Source of the DNA: Lentisphaerota bacterium
Lineage (GTDB): Bacteria > Verrucomicrobiota > Kiritimatiellia > UBA8416 > JAIOPI01
Length of the DNA: 64,000 bases
Assembly (NCBI GenBank): GCA_021413965.1
Contig: JAIOPI010000019.1
Span: 68,585-132,584, forward strand
Direction: 5' to 3'
Of this stretch, positions 43,130-51,264 are shown piece by piece. The position numbers were made by a program, and so were the translations under genes. Under the pieces are notes generated by a model, which had not been told where the DNA came from, did not search any database, and worked only from the letters and a program-made list of their open reading frames with translations. Numbering within the stretch: position 1 is the first letter of the stretch; each line of letters opens with the position of its first letter.

Positions 43130-43699
43130 ATGACTGACAAGCCACAACCGTCCCCTGACGACTGGGTCGACCTGTACGGCGACTATCTCTACCGCTACGC
43201 CCTGCTTCGCCTGAAGAACCCCGCCACGGCCGAAGACGCCGTTCAGGAAACCTTCCTCGCCGCCGTCAAGGGGCAGGACCGGTTCGACGGTCGCACCGAC
43301 ATCAAGTTCTGGCTGCGTGGCATCCTGCGAAACAAGATCGTCGACCACATTCGCAAGGCCGTGCGCGAGGATGTGGTGGAGGACACCGAAGCCCAAGGCA
43401 TTCTCGACAGCTTCTGGTTCAAGCATTCCGGCGTGGCGGCCATCCGCCCCGCGCCCTGGCAGTTCGATCCTTACCGCGCCTTCGAGAAGACCGAGTTCTG
43501 GGAGATCTTCCGCTCCTGCCTCGACCAACTGCGCGAGCCACTGCGCACGGCGTTCACCCTCAAGATGCTGGAAGACCAGTCTTCCGAAGAGATCTGTAAG
43601 ATTTTGGGCGTCAGTCCGAACAATCTCTGGGTGATGATGCACCGTGCCCGCAGTTTGCTGAAAACCTGTCTCGAGAAGAAATGGGCCAAGCGTGCTTAA
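43130..43699 (+). CDS. ECF-type RNA polymerase sigma factor
   Basis: The predicted protein has 189 residues from the ATG at 43130; another ATG at 43058 would add 24 residues, and neither has a good ribosome site. Region 2 reads LYRYALLRLKNPATAEDAVQ, then ETFLAAVKG and FWLRGILRNKIVDHIRK. Region 4 reads LREPLRTAFTLKMLEDQSSE, then EICKILGVSPNNLWVMMHRA. A small zinc-binding protein gene follows 14 nt after the stop. The flanking fatty-acid modification genes are the likely regulon. Confidence 0.9.
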   Translation: MTDKPQPSPDDWVDLYGDYLYRYALLRLKNPATAEDAVQETFLAAVKGQDRFDGRTDIKFWLRGILRNKIVDHIRKAVREDVVEDTEAQGILDSFWFKHSGVAAIRPAPWQFDPYRAFEKTEFWEIFRSCLDQLREPLRTAFTLKMLEDQSSEEICKILGVSPNNLWVMMHRARSLLKTCLEKKWAKRA

Positions 43700-43713
43700 G
43701 AAATCGGAGTGGA

Positions 43714-43980
43714 ATGCTGACGTGTAAGCAGGTTTCGCGGGCTCTTGAACGTGGCGACTACGCCAAGTTGCCCCCCTTGTCCCGCCTGGCGTTGCGTCTG
43801 CACGTCGCGATGTGCGTCGTGTGCGGCGGCTACAATCGCCAGGTCATGGCCTTCTACGACGCCGTGCGCGCCTTCCTGAAAGCGGAGGACGCAGACCTTG
43901 GCAACGCCAGGGTCCGGCTGCCAGACGCCACCCGCGTGCGCCTCAAGGAAACCCTGCGCGGCACGTCCCCGGGCCGGTAA
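43714..43980 (+). CDS. Small zinc-finger (zf-HC2-like) anti-sigma candidate
   Basis: The predicted protein has 88 residues from the ATG at 43714, with GGAG 4-5 nt upstream. The N-terminal part has LTCKQVSRALE and then LRLHVAMCVVCGGYNRQ, giving the C-x(n)-H-x3-C-x2-C metal pattern of the zf-HC2/ZAS family. No membrane helix is present, so it would be a soluble anti-sigma factor or a cofactor of the ECF sigma factor encoded just upstream. Confidence 0.82.
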   Translation: MLTCKQVSRALERGDYAKLPPLSRLALRLHVAMCVVCGGYNRQVMAFYDAVRAFLKAEDADLGNARVRLPDATRVRLKETLRGTSPGR

Positions 43981-44000
43981 GTTGCTCCCGCCTCCGGCCC

Positions 44001-45446
44001 TCAGTCCCGCGCGGCGGCGCGTGCGATTCCCCGCAGCATGCCGGCGAAGACCAGCCGGTGCAGGGGATAGATGCCGTACCAGTAGAGTAGCCCGCCAAGT
44101 CCGAGCGGATCGAACAGCGCGGTCTGCTGCAGCACGCAGTGACCGGCGTCCGTGGGCGTGACCTCAAACTCCAGCCACGCGCGCCCCGGCAGCTTCATCT
44201 CCGCAACCAGTCGGAGGCGGTGCCCCGGCTCAACCTGCTCGACCCGCCAGCAATCAATCACGTCGCCTGCGCGCAAAGCCTCCGGATGCCGCCGGCCGCG
44301 TCGCATGCCCACGCCGCCGACCAGCAGGTCCAGCCAGCCACGCAGGCGCCAGAGCGCGTTGCCGAAATACCAGCCCTGTCGCCCCCCGATGCGCGCCACC
44401 GGGCGGAATGCCTGCGCCGCCGGCATCGCGAGCGTGACGCAGCGGCTATCCATCAGCCGCGAGCCGAAGCGCGCGCCCCCCCAGGTGCGCAGCGTGTTTC
44501 CCGCGGCCAGGGAGTCGGACCAGCGCGTCTGCTCGTAATCGTGATCCTCGGCCGCCAGCGCCCGGGCGATCGCCTCGCGCACGCCCACGGGGTGGAACGG
44601 AAAGACGTCGCGCGCCGCCGGATGCTTCACCACGCTCGGGTGCCGCAGGCTGTCGACCAGCTTGCGCCCCACGCGCGCATACAGGGGCGTGACCAGGCCG
44701 AGCCACAGGCTGGAGAGCCACGGCGTGAGCACCGGCACGGGAATGATCCAACGATGCAGCCCGCGCTGGCGGGCATATTCCCGCATCAGGTCCGCGTAGG
44801 TCACCACGTCCGCGCCGCCAATCTCGTAAACGGCGTCACCCCTGCCGGGCAGGTCCGCGCAAGCTTCGAGATAGAGCAGCAGATCGTCCACCGCGATCGG
44901 CTGGGCCTGCACGTTCACCCAGCGCGGCGCGGTCATGACCGGCAGCTTCTGCACGAGCGCCCGGATCATCTCGAAGGACAGGCTGCCCGCGCCGATGACG
45001 ATCGAGGCGCGCAACTCGATCACCGGCACGCCCGCTTCGCGCAGGGCCGCGCCGGTTTCGAGCCGGCTGCGCAAGTGCGTGGAGAGCGGGCCGTCCTCGG
45101 CGGCGAGCCCGCCCAGGTAGATGATGCGCTGCACGCCCGCCGCCCGCGCGGCCCGCGCAAAGTTCAGCGCTCCCTCCCGGTCCTTGGCGGCGAACGCCCC
45201 CCGCGCGCCCATGGAATGCACGAGGTAGTACGCCGTCGCCACGCCCGCGAATGCGGCGGGCAGGGTGTCCGGCGCGAGGACGTCGCCCGCCACGAGTTCC
45301 ACCCCCTCCGGCGCGCGAGGCCGCAGGTACGCGGGCTTTCGCACGAGGCAGCGCACGCGATAGCCGCGCGCGACCAGCCGGGGCAGAAGCCGCCCGCCCA
45401 CGTAACCCGTCGCTCCCGTCAATAGCACTGGTGATGAAGGTGGCAT
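44001..45446 (-). CDS. NAD(P)-binding SDR-family protein with C-terminal DUF2867 domain
   Basis: The predicted protein has 481 residues. The N-terminal Rossmann fold starts VLLTGATGYVGGRLLPRLVA (GxxGxxG) and continues with LVHSMGA and IIYLGGLAAE, the atypical SDR pattern of NmrA-like proteins. The C-terminal part (about 310-481) matches DUF2867, with GGRQGWYFGNALWRLRGWLD and LFDPLGLGGLLYWYGIYPLH. Its stop faces the zinc-finger gene, and its start is divergent from the DUF1295 gene. It probably acts on a lipid-linked substrate with the other genes of the cluster. Confidence 0.85.
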   Translation of the reverse strand: MPPSSPVLLTGATGYVGGRLLPRLVARGYRVRCLVRKPAYLRPRAPEGVELVAGDVLAPDTLPAAFAGVATAYYLVHSMGARGAFAAKDREGALNFARAARAAGVQRIIYLGGLAAEDGPLSTHLRSRLETGAALREAGVPVIELRASIVIGAGSLSFEMIRALVQKLPVMTAPRWVNVQAQPIAVDDLLLYLEACADLPGRGDAVYEIGGADVVTYADLMREYARQRGLHRWIIPVPVLTPWLSSLWLGLVTPLYARVGRKLVDSLRHPSVVKHPAARDVFPFHPVGVREAIARALAAEDHDYEQTRWSDSLAAGNTLRTWGGARFGSRLMDSRCVTLAMPAAQAFRPVARIGGRQGWYFGNALWRLRGWLDLLVGGVGMRRGRRHPEALRAGDVIDCWRVEQVEPGHRLRLVAEMKLPGRAWLEFEVTPTDAGHCVLQQTALFDPLGLGGLLYWYGIYPLHRLVFAGMLRGIARAAARD

Positions 45447-45743
45447 TTGGCGTGACAGGCCTCCCGTGGACTTTTATGCTCGATCGTGCTTCACGCGCAC
45501 GGCTTCCGTCGGTCGCCGCCCGCGTGTTCGGTCGTGGCGTGCGCGGAGAACATCGCACCCCGGAGCGCAACCTTACGGTGGACAACCTCGCGACGGATGT
45601 AAGGTGCGTGGCGGGCGCGCGATGTGTGGAGCGTACATCGGTTCGTCCGTGCCTGCGAGCGCGGACGGGATTCCGAATCCATTCGTGGTGGGTCCGTGAT
45701 CCGGCGCGTGGCGCGCCATCCTGACATTCGGATTGATTGTGGC
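45447..45743. promoter_or_regulatory. Divergent intergenic region between SDR and DUF1295 genes
   Basis: No gene is supported. It holds an inverted repeat, GCGCAACCTTAC near 45565-45576 and GTAAGGTGCG at 45599-45608 (one-base bulge). It also has a TGATCC (45697-45702) followed 18 bp later by CTGACA, 12 bp or so before the DUF1295 start. TGATCC resembles the -35 element of RpoE/ChrR-type ECF promoters; the -10 match is poor. A 6-bp hairpin GGCGCG-TGG-CGCGCC follows TGATCC directly. Confidence 0.35.
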
Positions 45744-46640
45744 ATGACGATACTGTCCCTGCTCCTGCTGTCCCTGGTCCTGGCCGGCGTCCTCATGGGG
45801 GCCCTGCTCGTGGTAGGCCTGCGCCGGCGCGACATGGGGCTGGTGGATGTCGGCTGGGCGGCCGGCGTCGGCCTTTCGGCGATCCTGTACGCCGCGCTGC
45901 TGGACACCGCGCCCTGGCGGCGATGGGCGGTGGCGGGTGTGGCCGTGCTATGGTCCGCGCGGCTGGCGGCGCACATCCTGCGGCACCGCGTGCTGGGCGC
46001 GCCCGAGGACGCGCGCTATCGCGCGCTGCGTGAACGCTGGGGCGCCCGGGCGAAGGTCTACGTGCCGCTGCTGTACCTGGGAGAGGCCCCGCTCGTGACC
46101 CTGTTCTCCCTGCCGATCCTCGTGGCGCTCCGCCAGCCCGCGCCGGATGTCTCCGGTTGGGCGCTGGCCGGCCTGGTGGTGGGGGTGGCGGCGATCGCCG
46201 GCGAAGCGCTGGCCGATGCGCAGCTGGCGCGCTTCCGCGCCGATCCGCAACACCGCGGCCGGACGTGCCGCGCCGGGCTCTGGCGCCTCTCGCGCCATCC
46301 GAACTACTTCTTTGAGTGGCTGCACTGGTGGGCCTACGTGCTGCTCGCGGTGGGGGCGCCCCACGCCTGGGTCACGCTGCTCGGGCCGGCGCTCATGCTG
46401 GCGTTTCTCTTCAAAGTCACCGGCATTCCCCACGCCGAACGCCAGGCCCTCGCCTCGCGCGGCGACGACTACCGCCGCTACCAGGCCACCACCAGCATCT
46501 TCTTTCCGTGGTTCCCCAAGGACGTTGCGGCGCGGCCGCGAAAAGGCGCCGAAGGCGCAAACGGGGCTCTGCTGTTGAGCCTTGTGTGCCTCTTCGCGGC
46601 TAACCGTTTCGCCATCGTACCGCTGGTGGCCACGTCATAA
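45744..46640 (+). CDS. DUF1295 integral-membrane reductase-like protein
   Basis: The predicted protein has 298 residues from the ATG at 45744, with about seven hydrophobic helices. The family motif is clear: RAGLWRLSRHPNYFFEWLHW, followed by FLFKVTGIPHAERQALASRG and DYRRYQATTSIFFPWFPK. DUF1295 proteins relate to steroid 5-alpha-reductase and isoprenylcysteine methyltransferase membrane enzymes. The last 40 residues beyond FFPWFPK come from an imperfect palindrome (46535-46601), so the native C-terminus was probably replaced. It is the first gene of a run with methyltransferase, oxidase and fused DUF1365-CFA genes. Confidence 0.85.
   Translation: MTILSLLLLSLVLAGVLMGALLVVGLRRRDMGLVDVGWAAGVGLSAILYAALLDTAPWRRWAVAGVAVLWSARLAAHILRHRVLGAPEDARYRALRERWGARAKVYVPLLYLGEAPLVTLFSLPILVALRQPAPDVSGWALAGLVVGVAAIAGEALADAQLARFRADPQHRGRTCRAGLWRLSRHPNYFFEWLHWWAYVLLAVGAPHAWVTLLGPALMLAFLFKVTGIPHAERQALASRGDDYRRYQATTSIFFPWFPKDVAARPRKGAEGANGALLLSLVCLFAANRFAIVPLVATS
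46535..46601. repeat. Imperfect palindrome at the 3' end of the DUF1295 gene
   Basis: The left arm begins GCCGCGAAAAGGCGC at 46535. The right arm (46580-46601), read on the minus strand, gives AGCCGCGAAGAGGCACACAA; about 17 of 22 positions pair. The right arm also matches a stretch at 60629-60650 at about 20 of 22 positions, so it belongs to a dispersed repeat family. Confidence 0.6.
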
Positions 46641-46656
46641 CCTTGCCGACGCTGAC

Positions 46657-47763
46657 ATGCTAAACTTAGGCATACATCTCGCGGAATGGGGGCTGGTGCC
46701 GGATCGCGTCGTGCGCGCCGGCATCCGGCGGCTGCTCGGCGAACGTCTCGCCGCGCTGGACGCCGAAGCCGGCCCCGATGCGTCGCGTTTCGAAGCGGCG
46801 TTCGTCGAGCGGCTCAAGCGCCATGCGCTGGCCGAGCATACGGCGGACGCCAACGCGCAGCACTACGAGGTGCCCACGGCGCTCTTCGAAACCATGCTCG
46901 GACCGCGCCTGAAATACAGTTCGGCCTACTACGCGCAGCCGGACACCACGCTGGCCGAGGCCGAAGAGGCGATGCTGCAGATGACCGCCGCGCATGCCGA
47001 GCTGTGCGACGGACAGAACATCCTGGAGCTGGGCTGCGGCTGGGGCTCGCTGACGCTCTGGATGGCCGAGCACTACCCGCGGGCGCGCATCACGGCCGTC
47101 ACGAACTCCGCGACTCAGGCGGCCCATGTGCAGGGCCAGGCGCAGACGCGCGGGCTCTCCGGCGTCCGCGTGCTGCGCGCCAACGTCAGGGACTTCCTCT
47201 CCGACCAGACGTATGATCGCATCGTGTCCGTGGAAATGTTCGAGCACGTCCGAAACTATGCCGTGCTCTTCAATCGCCTGCAGCAGTGGCTGGTGCCCGG
47301 CGGGAAGCTGTTCGTCCACGTGTTCAGCCACCGGCGGTTCCCGTACCTGTTTGAAACCGAGGGCGCGGACGATTGGATGGGGCGCTACTTCTTCACCGGC
47401 GGGACCATGCCGTCCCACGGCTTGCTGCCGCGATTCGCGGGTGCGCTCACGCTCGAGGAGGCGTGGCGCCTGGACGGCCGCCACTACGCGCGCACGCTGG
47501 AGGACTGGCTCGTCAACCTCGACCGGAACCGCCGCAGGGTGAGGCGGCTCTTTGCCGATACCTACGGCTCATGGCACGCTCGCGTCTGGCGGCAACGTTG
47601 GCGTATATTCCTGATGGCCAGCGCCGAACTGTTTGCTTATGACGGCGGTGCGGAGTGGGGCGTCTCGCACTACCGCTTCGCCGCGCGCGCCGGACGGCCG
47701 GCAGAATCCAAACCCGCCCGGCGCCAGGATGCCGGCGGCGGTTCGACACGATCGGAAAGGTGA
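46657..47763 (+). CDS. Cyclopropane-fatty-acid-synthase-type SAM methyltransferase
   Basis: The predicted protein has 368 residues from the ATG at 46657, 16 nt after the DUF1295 stop. The SAM-binding motif I is ILELGCGWGSLTLWMAEHYP (near residue 122). It is followed by the CFA-family features YDRIVSVEMFEHVRNY, the TGGTMPSH segment and MASAELFAYDGGAEWGVSHY. The N-terminus has AQHYEVPTALFETMLGPRLK, then YSSAYY. The family adds methyl or methylene groups to unsaturated acyl chains. A second, different CFA-type domain is encoded 2 kb downstream, so successive methylations are possible. Confidence 0.88.
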   Translation: MLNLGIHLAEWGLVPDRVVRAGIRRLLGERLAALDAEAGPDASRFEAAFVERLKRHALAEHTADANAQHYEVPTALFETMLGPRLKYSSAYYAQPDTTLAEAEEAMLQMTAAHAELCDGQNILELGCGWGSLTLWMAEHYPRARITAVTNSATQAAHVQGQAQTRGLSGVRVLRANVRDFLSDQTYDRIVSVEMFEHVRNYAVLFNRLQQWLVPGGKLFVHVFSHRRFPYLFETEGADDWMGRYFFTGGTMPSHGLLPRFAGALTLEEAWRLDGRHYARTLEDWLVNLDRNRRRVRRLFADTYGSWHARVWRQRWRIFLMASAELFAYDGGAEWGVSHYRFAARAGRPAESKPARRQDAGGGSTRSER

Positions 47764-47791
47764 AGGAGCCCGCTCGCGGAGTGGGCGTACC

Positions 47792-49072
47792 ATGACAAAT
47801 CCACCCTCCCAACCACCGGCTGTCGCGATCGTCGGCGGCGGGGTCGCCGGGCTGACCGTCGCGTGGCTGCTCCAGCGCGTCGTCGACGTTCACCTTTTTG
47901 AACGCAATGACTACGCCGGGGGCCACACGCGAACCATCGTCATCCCCGACGGCCCCGATGCCGGCACCGCCATCGACATCGGGTTCATCGTCATGAACCA
48001 CCGCAACTACCCGCTGCTCACGCGCCTCTTCAAGCAACTCGCCGTCGACCTGGGCGACAGCGATATGTCCTTCGGCTACTCCTGTGAGCGCACGGGCTAT
48101 GCCTACTCCGGCAGCGGCCTGGGCGGACTCTTCGCGCGCACCACGAACCTGGTGAGCGCCGACCATTGGCGCCTGCTGCGGGATATCGTCGCCTTCAATC
48201 GAGATGCCGTGCGGCAGCTTCGCGCGGGCGCGCTGGCGGGCGTCACGCTGGGGCAGTACCTGGACAGCCGGCGCTACAGCCGCGCCTTCGCGGATCACTA
48301 CCTGCTTGCCATGGGCGCCGCCATCTGGTCCGCGCCTGCCGCCGACATCCGCGACTTTCCCGCGCTGCCCTTTGTCCGCTTCTTCCATAACCACGGGCTG
48401 CTGACGCTGGATGACCGGCCCGCGTGGAAGTATGTGAAGGGCGGGAGCCAGCGCTACGTGCAAACCATGCTGCGGTCGTTCCGCGGCACGCTCCATCTGA
48501 ACGCGCGCATCGCGGGCATCCGCCGCGGGCCGGCCGGGGCATGCCTGCGCTTCGCCGACGGTTCCGAGGCGACGTTCTCGCACCTGGTGCTGGCCGCGCA
48601 TGCGGATGAGTCGCTCGCGCTGCTGGACGATCCATCGCCATCGGAGCGCGAGTGGCTGGGCGCGTGGCGCTACCAGGCCAACGAGACGGTGCTCCACACC
48701 GACACCACCGTGCTGCCGCCGGCCACCCGCGCCTGGGCCTCGTGGAACTTCTGCCGCGTGGCCGAGGGCGATGCCCAGAAACCGGTGTCGGTGACGTACG
48801 ACATGAACCGGCTCCAGCAGCTGGGCACGCGCGCACGCTACCTCGTGACCCTGAACCGCACCGCCCGCATTCCCGAGGCGCAGCGCGTGTACAGCACGGT
48901 CTTCACGCACCCCATGTACAGCTTCGCGTCGCTCGCGTCGCAGGACAAGCTGCGCGAACTGAACGGTTCGGCCAACACCTACTACTGCGGCAGCTACCTG
49001 GGCTACGGCTTTCACGAGGACGCCGTCCGTTCCGCCGTCGACGTGGCGACGCACTTTGGAGTGAGCCTGTGA
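47792..49072 (+). CDS. FAD-dependent amine-oxidase-like protein
   Basis: The predicted protein has 426 residues from the ATG at 47792. The N-terminal dinucleotide-binding motif is VAIVGGGVAGLTVAWLLQ, followed by LFERNDYAGGHTRTI, and FIVMNHRNYPLLTRLF is characteristic of the COG2907 amine-oxidase-like group. The C-terminus ends with YYCGSYLGYGFHEDAVRSA. COG2907 proteins are regularly encoded beside DUF1365 and CFA-type methyltransferases, exactly as here, and are thought to act on acyl chains. The stop overlaps the next gene's GTG start by 4 nt. Confidence 0.88.
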   Translation: MTNPPSQPPAVAIVGGGVAGLTVAWLLQRVVDVHLFERNDYAGGHTRTIVIPDGPDAGTAIDIGFIVMNHRNYPLLTRLFKQLAVDLGDSDMSFGYSCERTGYAYSGSGLGGLFARTTNLVSADHWRLLRDIVAFNRDAVRQLRAGALAGVTLGQYLDSRRYSRAFADHYLLAMGAAIWSAPAADIRDFPALPFVRFFHNHGLLTLDDRPAWKYVKGGSQRYVQTMLRSFRGTLHLNARIAGIRRGPAGACLRFADGSEATFSHLVLAAHADESLALLDDPSPSEREWLGAWRYQANETVLHTDTTVLPPATRAWASWNFCRVAEGDAQKPVSVTYDMNRLQQLGTRARYLVTLNRTARIPEAQRVYSTVFTHPMYSFASLASQDKLRELNGSANTYYCGSYLGYGFHEDAVRSAVDVATHFGVSL

Positions 49073-51264
49073 GGTCTTCTGGGGCGAGGGTGTCGGTCGC
49101 TGAGCAGTTCCCCTCCCTGGGAGGGGTGGCCGCAGGCCGGGGTGGGTTTCGTTCCGCCATCTTCGACGGCTCGGTCTTCCATCGCCGCCTGGCACCCGTG
49201 GACCACCGCTTCGAGTACCCGGTGCATGTCCTGGCGCTCGATCTGGACGAGCTGCCGCAGCTCCCGCGCTCCGTGCGGGGGTTCGGACACAACCGCGTGC
49301 TGCCCGTGGCCATTCATGATCGCGATTACCTGGACGGCGCGCCGGCGCCCATCGCGCCGAGGCTGCGCGCGCAGCTGGCGCAGGCCGGGGTGGCAGCGCC
49401 GCCCGCCCGCCTCGTCCTGGTCACGGCCGCCCGCCTGTGGCACTACGTCTTCAATCCCGTCAGCTTCTACCTCGGGTTTGATGCGGACGACCAACTCTCC
49501 TGCGCGCTCGCGGAAGTGAACAACACGTTTGGCGACCGGCACCTGTACGTCCTGCCGCGCCTGGAGCCGGGCGCTTCGCCCGGCTCGTTCATCGCCTCCG
49601 TGCCCAAGCAATTCCACGTCTCCCCGTTCAACGACCTGCAGGGCTCCTATCACTTTTCGTTTTCGTTCAGCGCCGACGCGCTCGACATCCGGGTCGACCT
49701 TCACCGCGGGGGCCAGGCCGTGTTCTGCTCGCGCCTGTACGGGCGCGGCACGCCGCTGTCCACGCGCAGCCTGTGGCGCACGGTGGGCCGTCGCCCGTGG
49801 GTGAACGCGCTGACATTTCCGCGGATCCTGGCGCAGGCCGCGTGGTTGCACTACCAGAAGAAGCTGCCTGTGTTCGCGCGGCCCGAGCCGACCAGCCCGC
49901 ACACGGTGATCCGCCGGCCGCCGGGTGCGCTGGCGCGGCTCGCCACGCGCGGCTTTTGCGACGTGCTCGGCCGCATCCGGCATGGAACCTTGCAGATGAC
50001 CCTGCCCGATGGCACGAGCCGCACCTTCGGGCGCGCGGACACGGGACCGCGGGAAGCGATCGTGGTCCATCGCTGGGACTTCTTCACGCGCTTGCTGAGC
50101 GCCGGGGATGTGGGGCTGGGTGAGGCCTATGTCGCCGGCGATTTCACCTCGGCCAACGTCACCGGCTTCCTGCAGCTGCTGATCGCCAACCGGCGTGAAC
50201 TCTCCGACGGAAACCTGGCCCTCGCCTGGCTGAGCCGCGTGGCGAACCGCCTCGGTCACGTCCTGCGCGCGAATACGCGTCGCAAGAGCCGGCGCAATAT
50301 CCACGAGCACTATGATCTCGGAAATGCGTTCTTCGAAACGTTCCTGGACCCGTCGCTGATGTACTCGTGCGCGGTGTATGGCGCTGGCGACGAGTCGCTG
50401 GAGGCGGCGCAGCAGCGCAAGATCGCGGACCTGATCGAGACGGCGCGCATCCGTCCCGAGCACCACATCCTCGAGATCGGCTCCGGCTGGGGCTCGTTTG
50501 CCATTGAGGCCGCGCGCCGCACCGGATGCCGGGTGACCTCGCTGACCGTCTCGGACGCCCAGCACCAGCTGGCAACCGAACGGGTGCGCGCGGCCGGGCT
50601 CAGCGACCGCGTCGACATTCGCCTCTGTGACTACCGCGACATCCGGGGCTCCTTCGACCGCATTGTGTCGATCGAAATGCTGGAGGCGGTGGGTCACCGG
50701 TTCCTGGGCACATTCTTTCATCAGTGCGGGCGCTTGCTGGCCCCCGGCGGACTCGTCGTCCTGCAGGTCATCACCATTCCTGATCACCGCTACGACGCCT
50801 ATCGGCACGGTTGCGACTGGATTCAGAAGCACATCTTTCCGGGCGGGCACCTGCCATCGCTGGCGGCCATGACCGCCGCGATGGCGACGCACAGTGAACT
50901 GGGGGTGGAACAGCTGGAGAATGTCGGGCCGCATTACGCCACGACGCTGCGTCACTGGCGCGAGCGCTTCGACGCGGCTGAAGGCCGGGTGCGCGCACAG
51001 GGCTTCGATGATGAGTTCATTCGCAAGTGGCGCTACTACCTCGCGTACTGCGAGGCCGCATTCGCCTCGCGCACGCTCAACACGCTGCACCTGGTGTTGA
51101 CGCGCCCGAACAACGTGGAGCTGGACGCGGCCATCGCACCCACCCCGCCCTGCGGGCACCCCTCCGTGGGAGGGGATCTCAGCCGTGGTGTACCACTTCG
51201 CGTCATCGCCTCCCGGGAAGGGTGCCCGCAGGGCGGGGTGGGTGCCGCGCAGGTCCGATCGTGA
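49069..51264 (+). CDS. Fusion of DUF1365 and CFA-type methyltransferase
   Basis: The predicted protein has 731 residues from a GTG at 49069 that overlaps the preceding stop (GTGA), with TGGAG about 8 nt upstream; upstream in-frame sequence is the antisense-like frame of the oxidase gene. Residues about 28-275 are DUF1365 (AIFDGSVFHRRLAPVDHRFE, then YPVHVL; WHYVFNPVSFYLGFD; FHVSPFNDLQGSYHF). Residues about 300-690 are a CFA synthase domain (VGLGEAYVAGDFTSANVTGF, IHEHYDLGN, SLMYSCAVY, LEIGSGWGSFAIEAA near 468, IVSIEMLEAVGH, GCDWIQKHIFPGGHLPS). These two are usually separate neighbouring genes. Both ends of the protein, residues about 14-26 and the last 40, are encoded by GC-rich palindromic repeat sequence. 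Confidence 0.88.
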   Translation: MRSSGARVSVAEQFPSLGGVAAGRGGFRSAIFDGSVFHRRLAPVDHRFEYPVHVLALDLDELPQLPRSVRGFGHNRVLPVAIHDRDYLDGAPAPIAPRLRAQLAQAGVAAPPARLVLVTAARLWHYVFNPVSFYLGFDADDQLSCALAEVNNTFGDRHLYVLPRLEPGASPGSFIASVPKQFHVSPFNDLQGSYHFSFSFSADALDIRVDLHRGGQAVFCSRLYGRGTPLSTRSLWRTVGRRPWVNALTFPRILAQAAWLHYQKKLPVFARPEPTSPHTVIRRPPGALARLATRGFCDVLGRIRHGTLQMTLPDGTSRTFGRADTGPREAIVVHRWDFFTRLLSAGDVGLGEAYVAGDFTSANVTGFLQLLIANRRELSDGNLALAWLSRVANRLGHVLRANTRRKSRRNIHEHYDLGNAFFETFLDPSLMYSCAVYGAGDESLEAAQQRKIADLIETARIRPEHHILEIGSGWGSFAIEAARRTGCRVTSLTVSDAQHQLATERVRAAGLSDRVDIRLCDYRDIRGSFDRIVSIEMLEAVGHRFLGTFFHQCGRLLAPGGLVVLQVITIPDHRYDAYRHGCDWIQKHIFPGGHLPSLAAMTAAMATHSELGVEQLENVGPHYATTLRHWRERFDAAEGRVRAQGFDDEFIRKWRYYLAYCEAAFASRTLNTLHLVLTRPNNVELDAAIAPTPPCGHPSVGGDLSRGVPLRVIASREGCPQGGVGAAQVRS
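49108..49147. repeat. GC-rich dispersed repeat at the 5' end of the fusion gene
   Basis: A CTCCCTGGGAGG hairpin core followed by a GGTGGCCGCAGGCCGGGGTG stretch. It aligns closely with the right arm of the palindrome at 51136-51244 (CTCCCGGGAAGG then GTGCCCGCAGGGCGGGGTGG). It encodes FPSLGGVAAGRGGF in frame. Confidence 0.65.
51136..51244. repeat. Long palindromic element at the 3' end of the fusion gene
   Basis: A 26-bp perfect inverted repeat (left arm 51136-51161, right arm 51219-51244; core CACCCCGCCCTGCGGGCACC) plus a few more paired bases encloses about 57 bp. It is in frame, encodes APTPPCGHPSVGG through CPQGGVGA, and supplies the last part of the fusion protein. It ends 20 bp before the stop codon, which overlaps the next gene. 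Confidence 0.8.

Noticed and set aside
48652-49068. Upstream extension of the DUF1365-CFA reading frame to an ATG at 48652
   Set aside because: The extra residues are an Arg/Pro/Gly-rich shadow of the oxidase gene. The GTG at 49069 is coupled to the preceding stop and begins directly before recognisable sequence.
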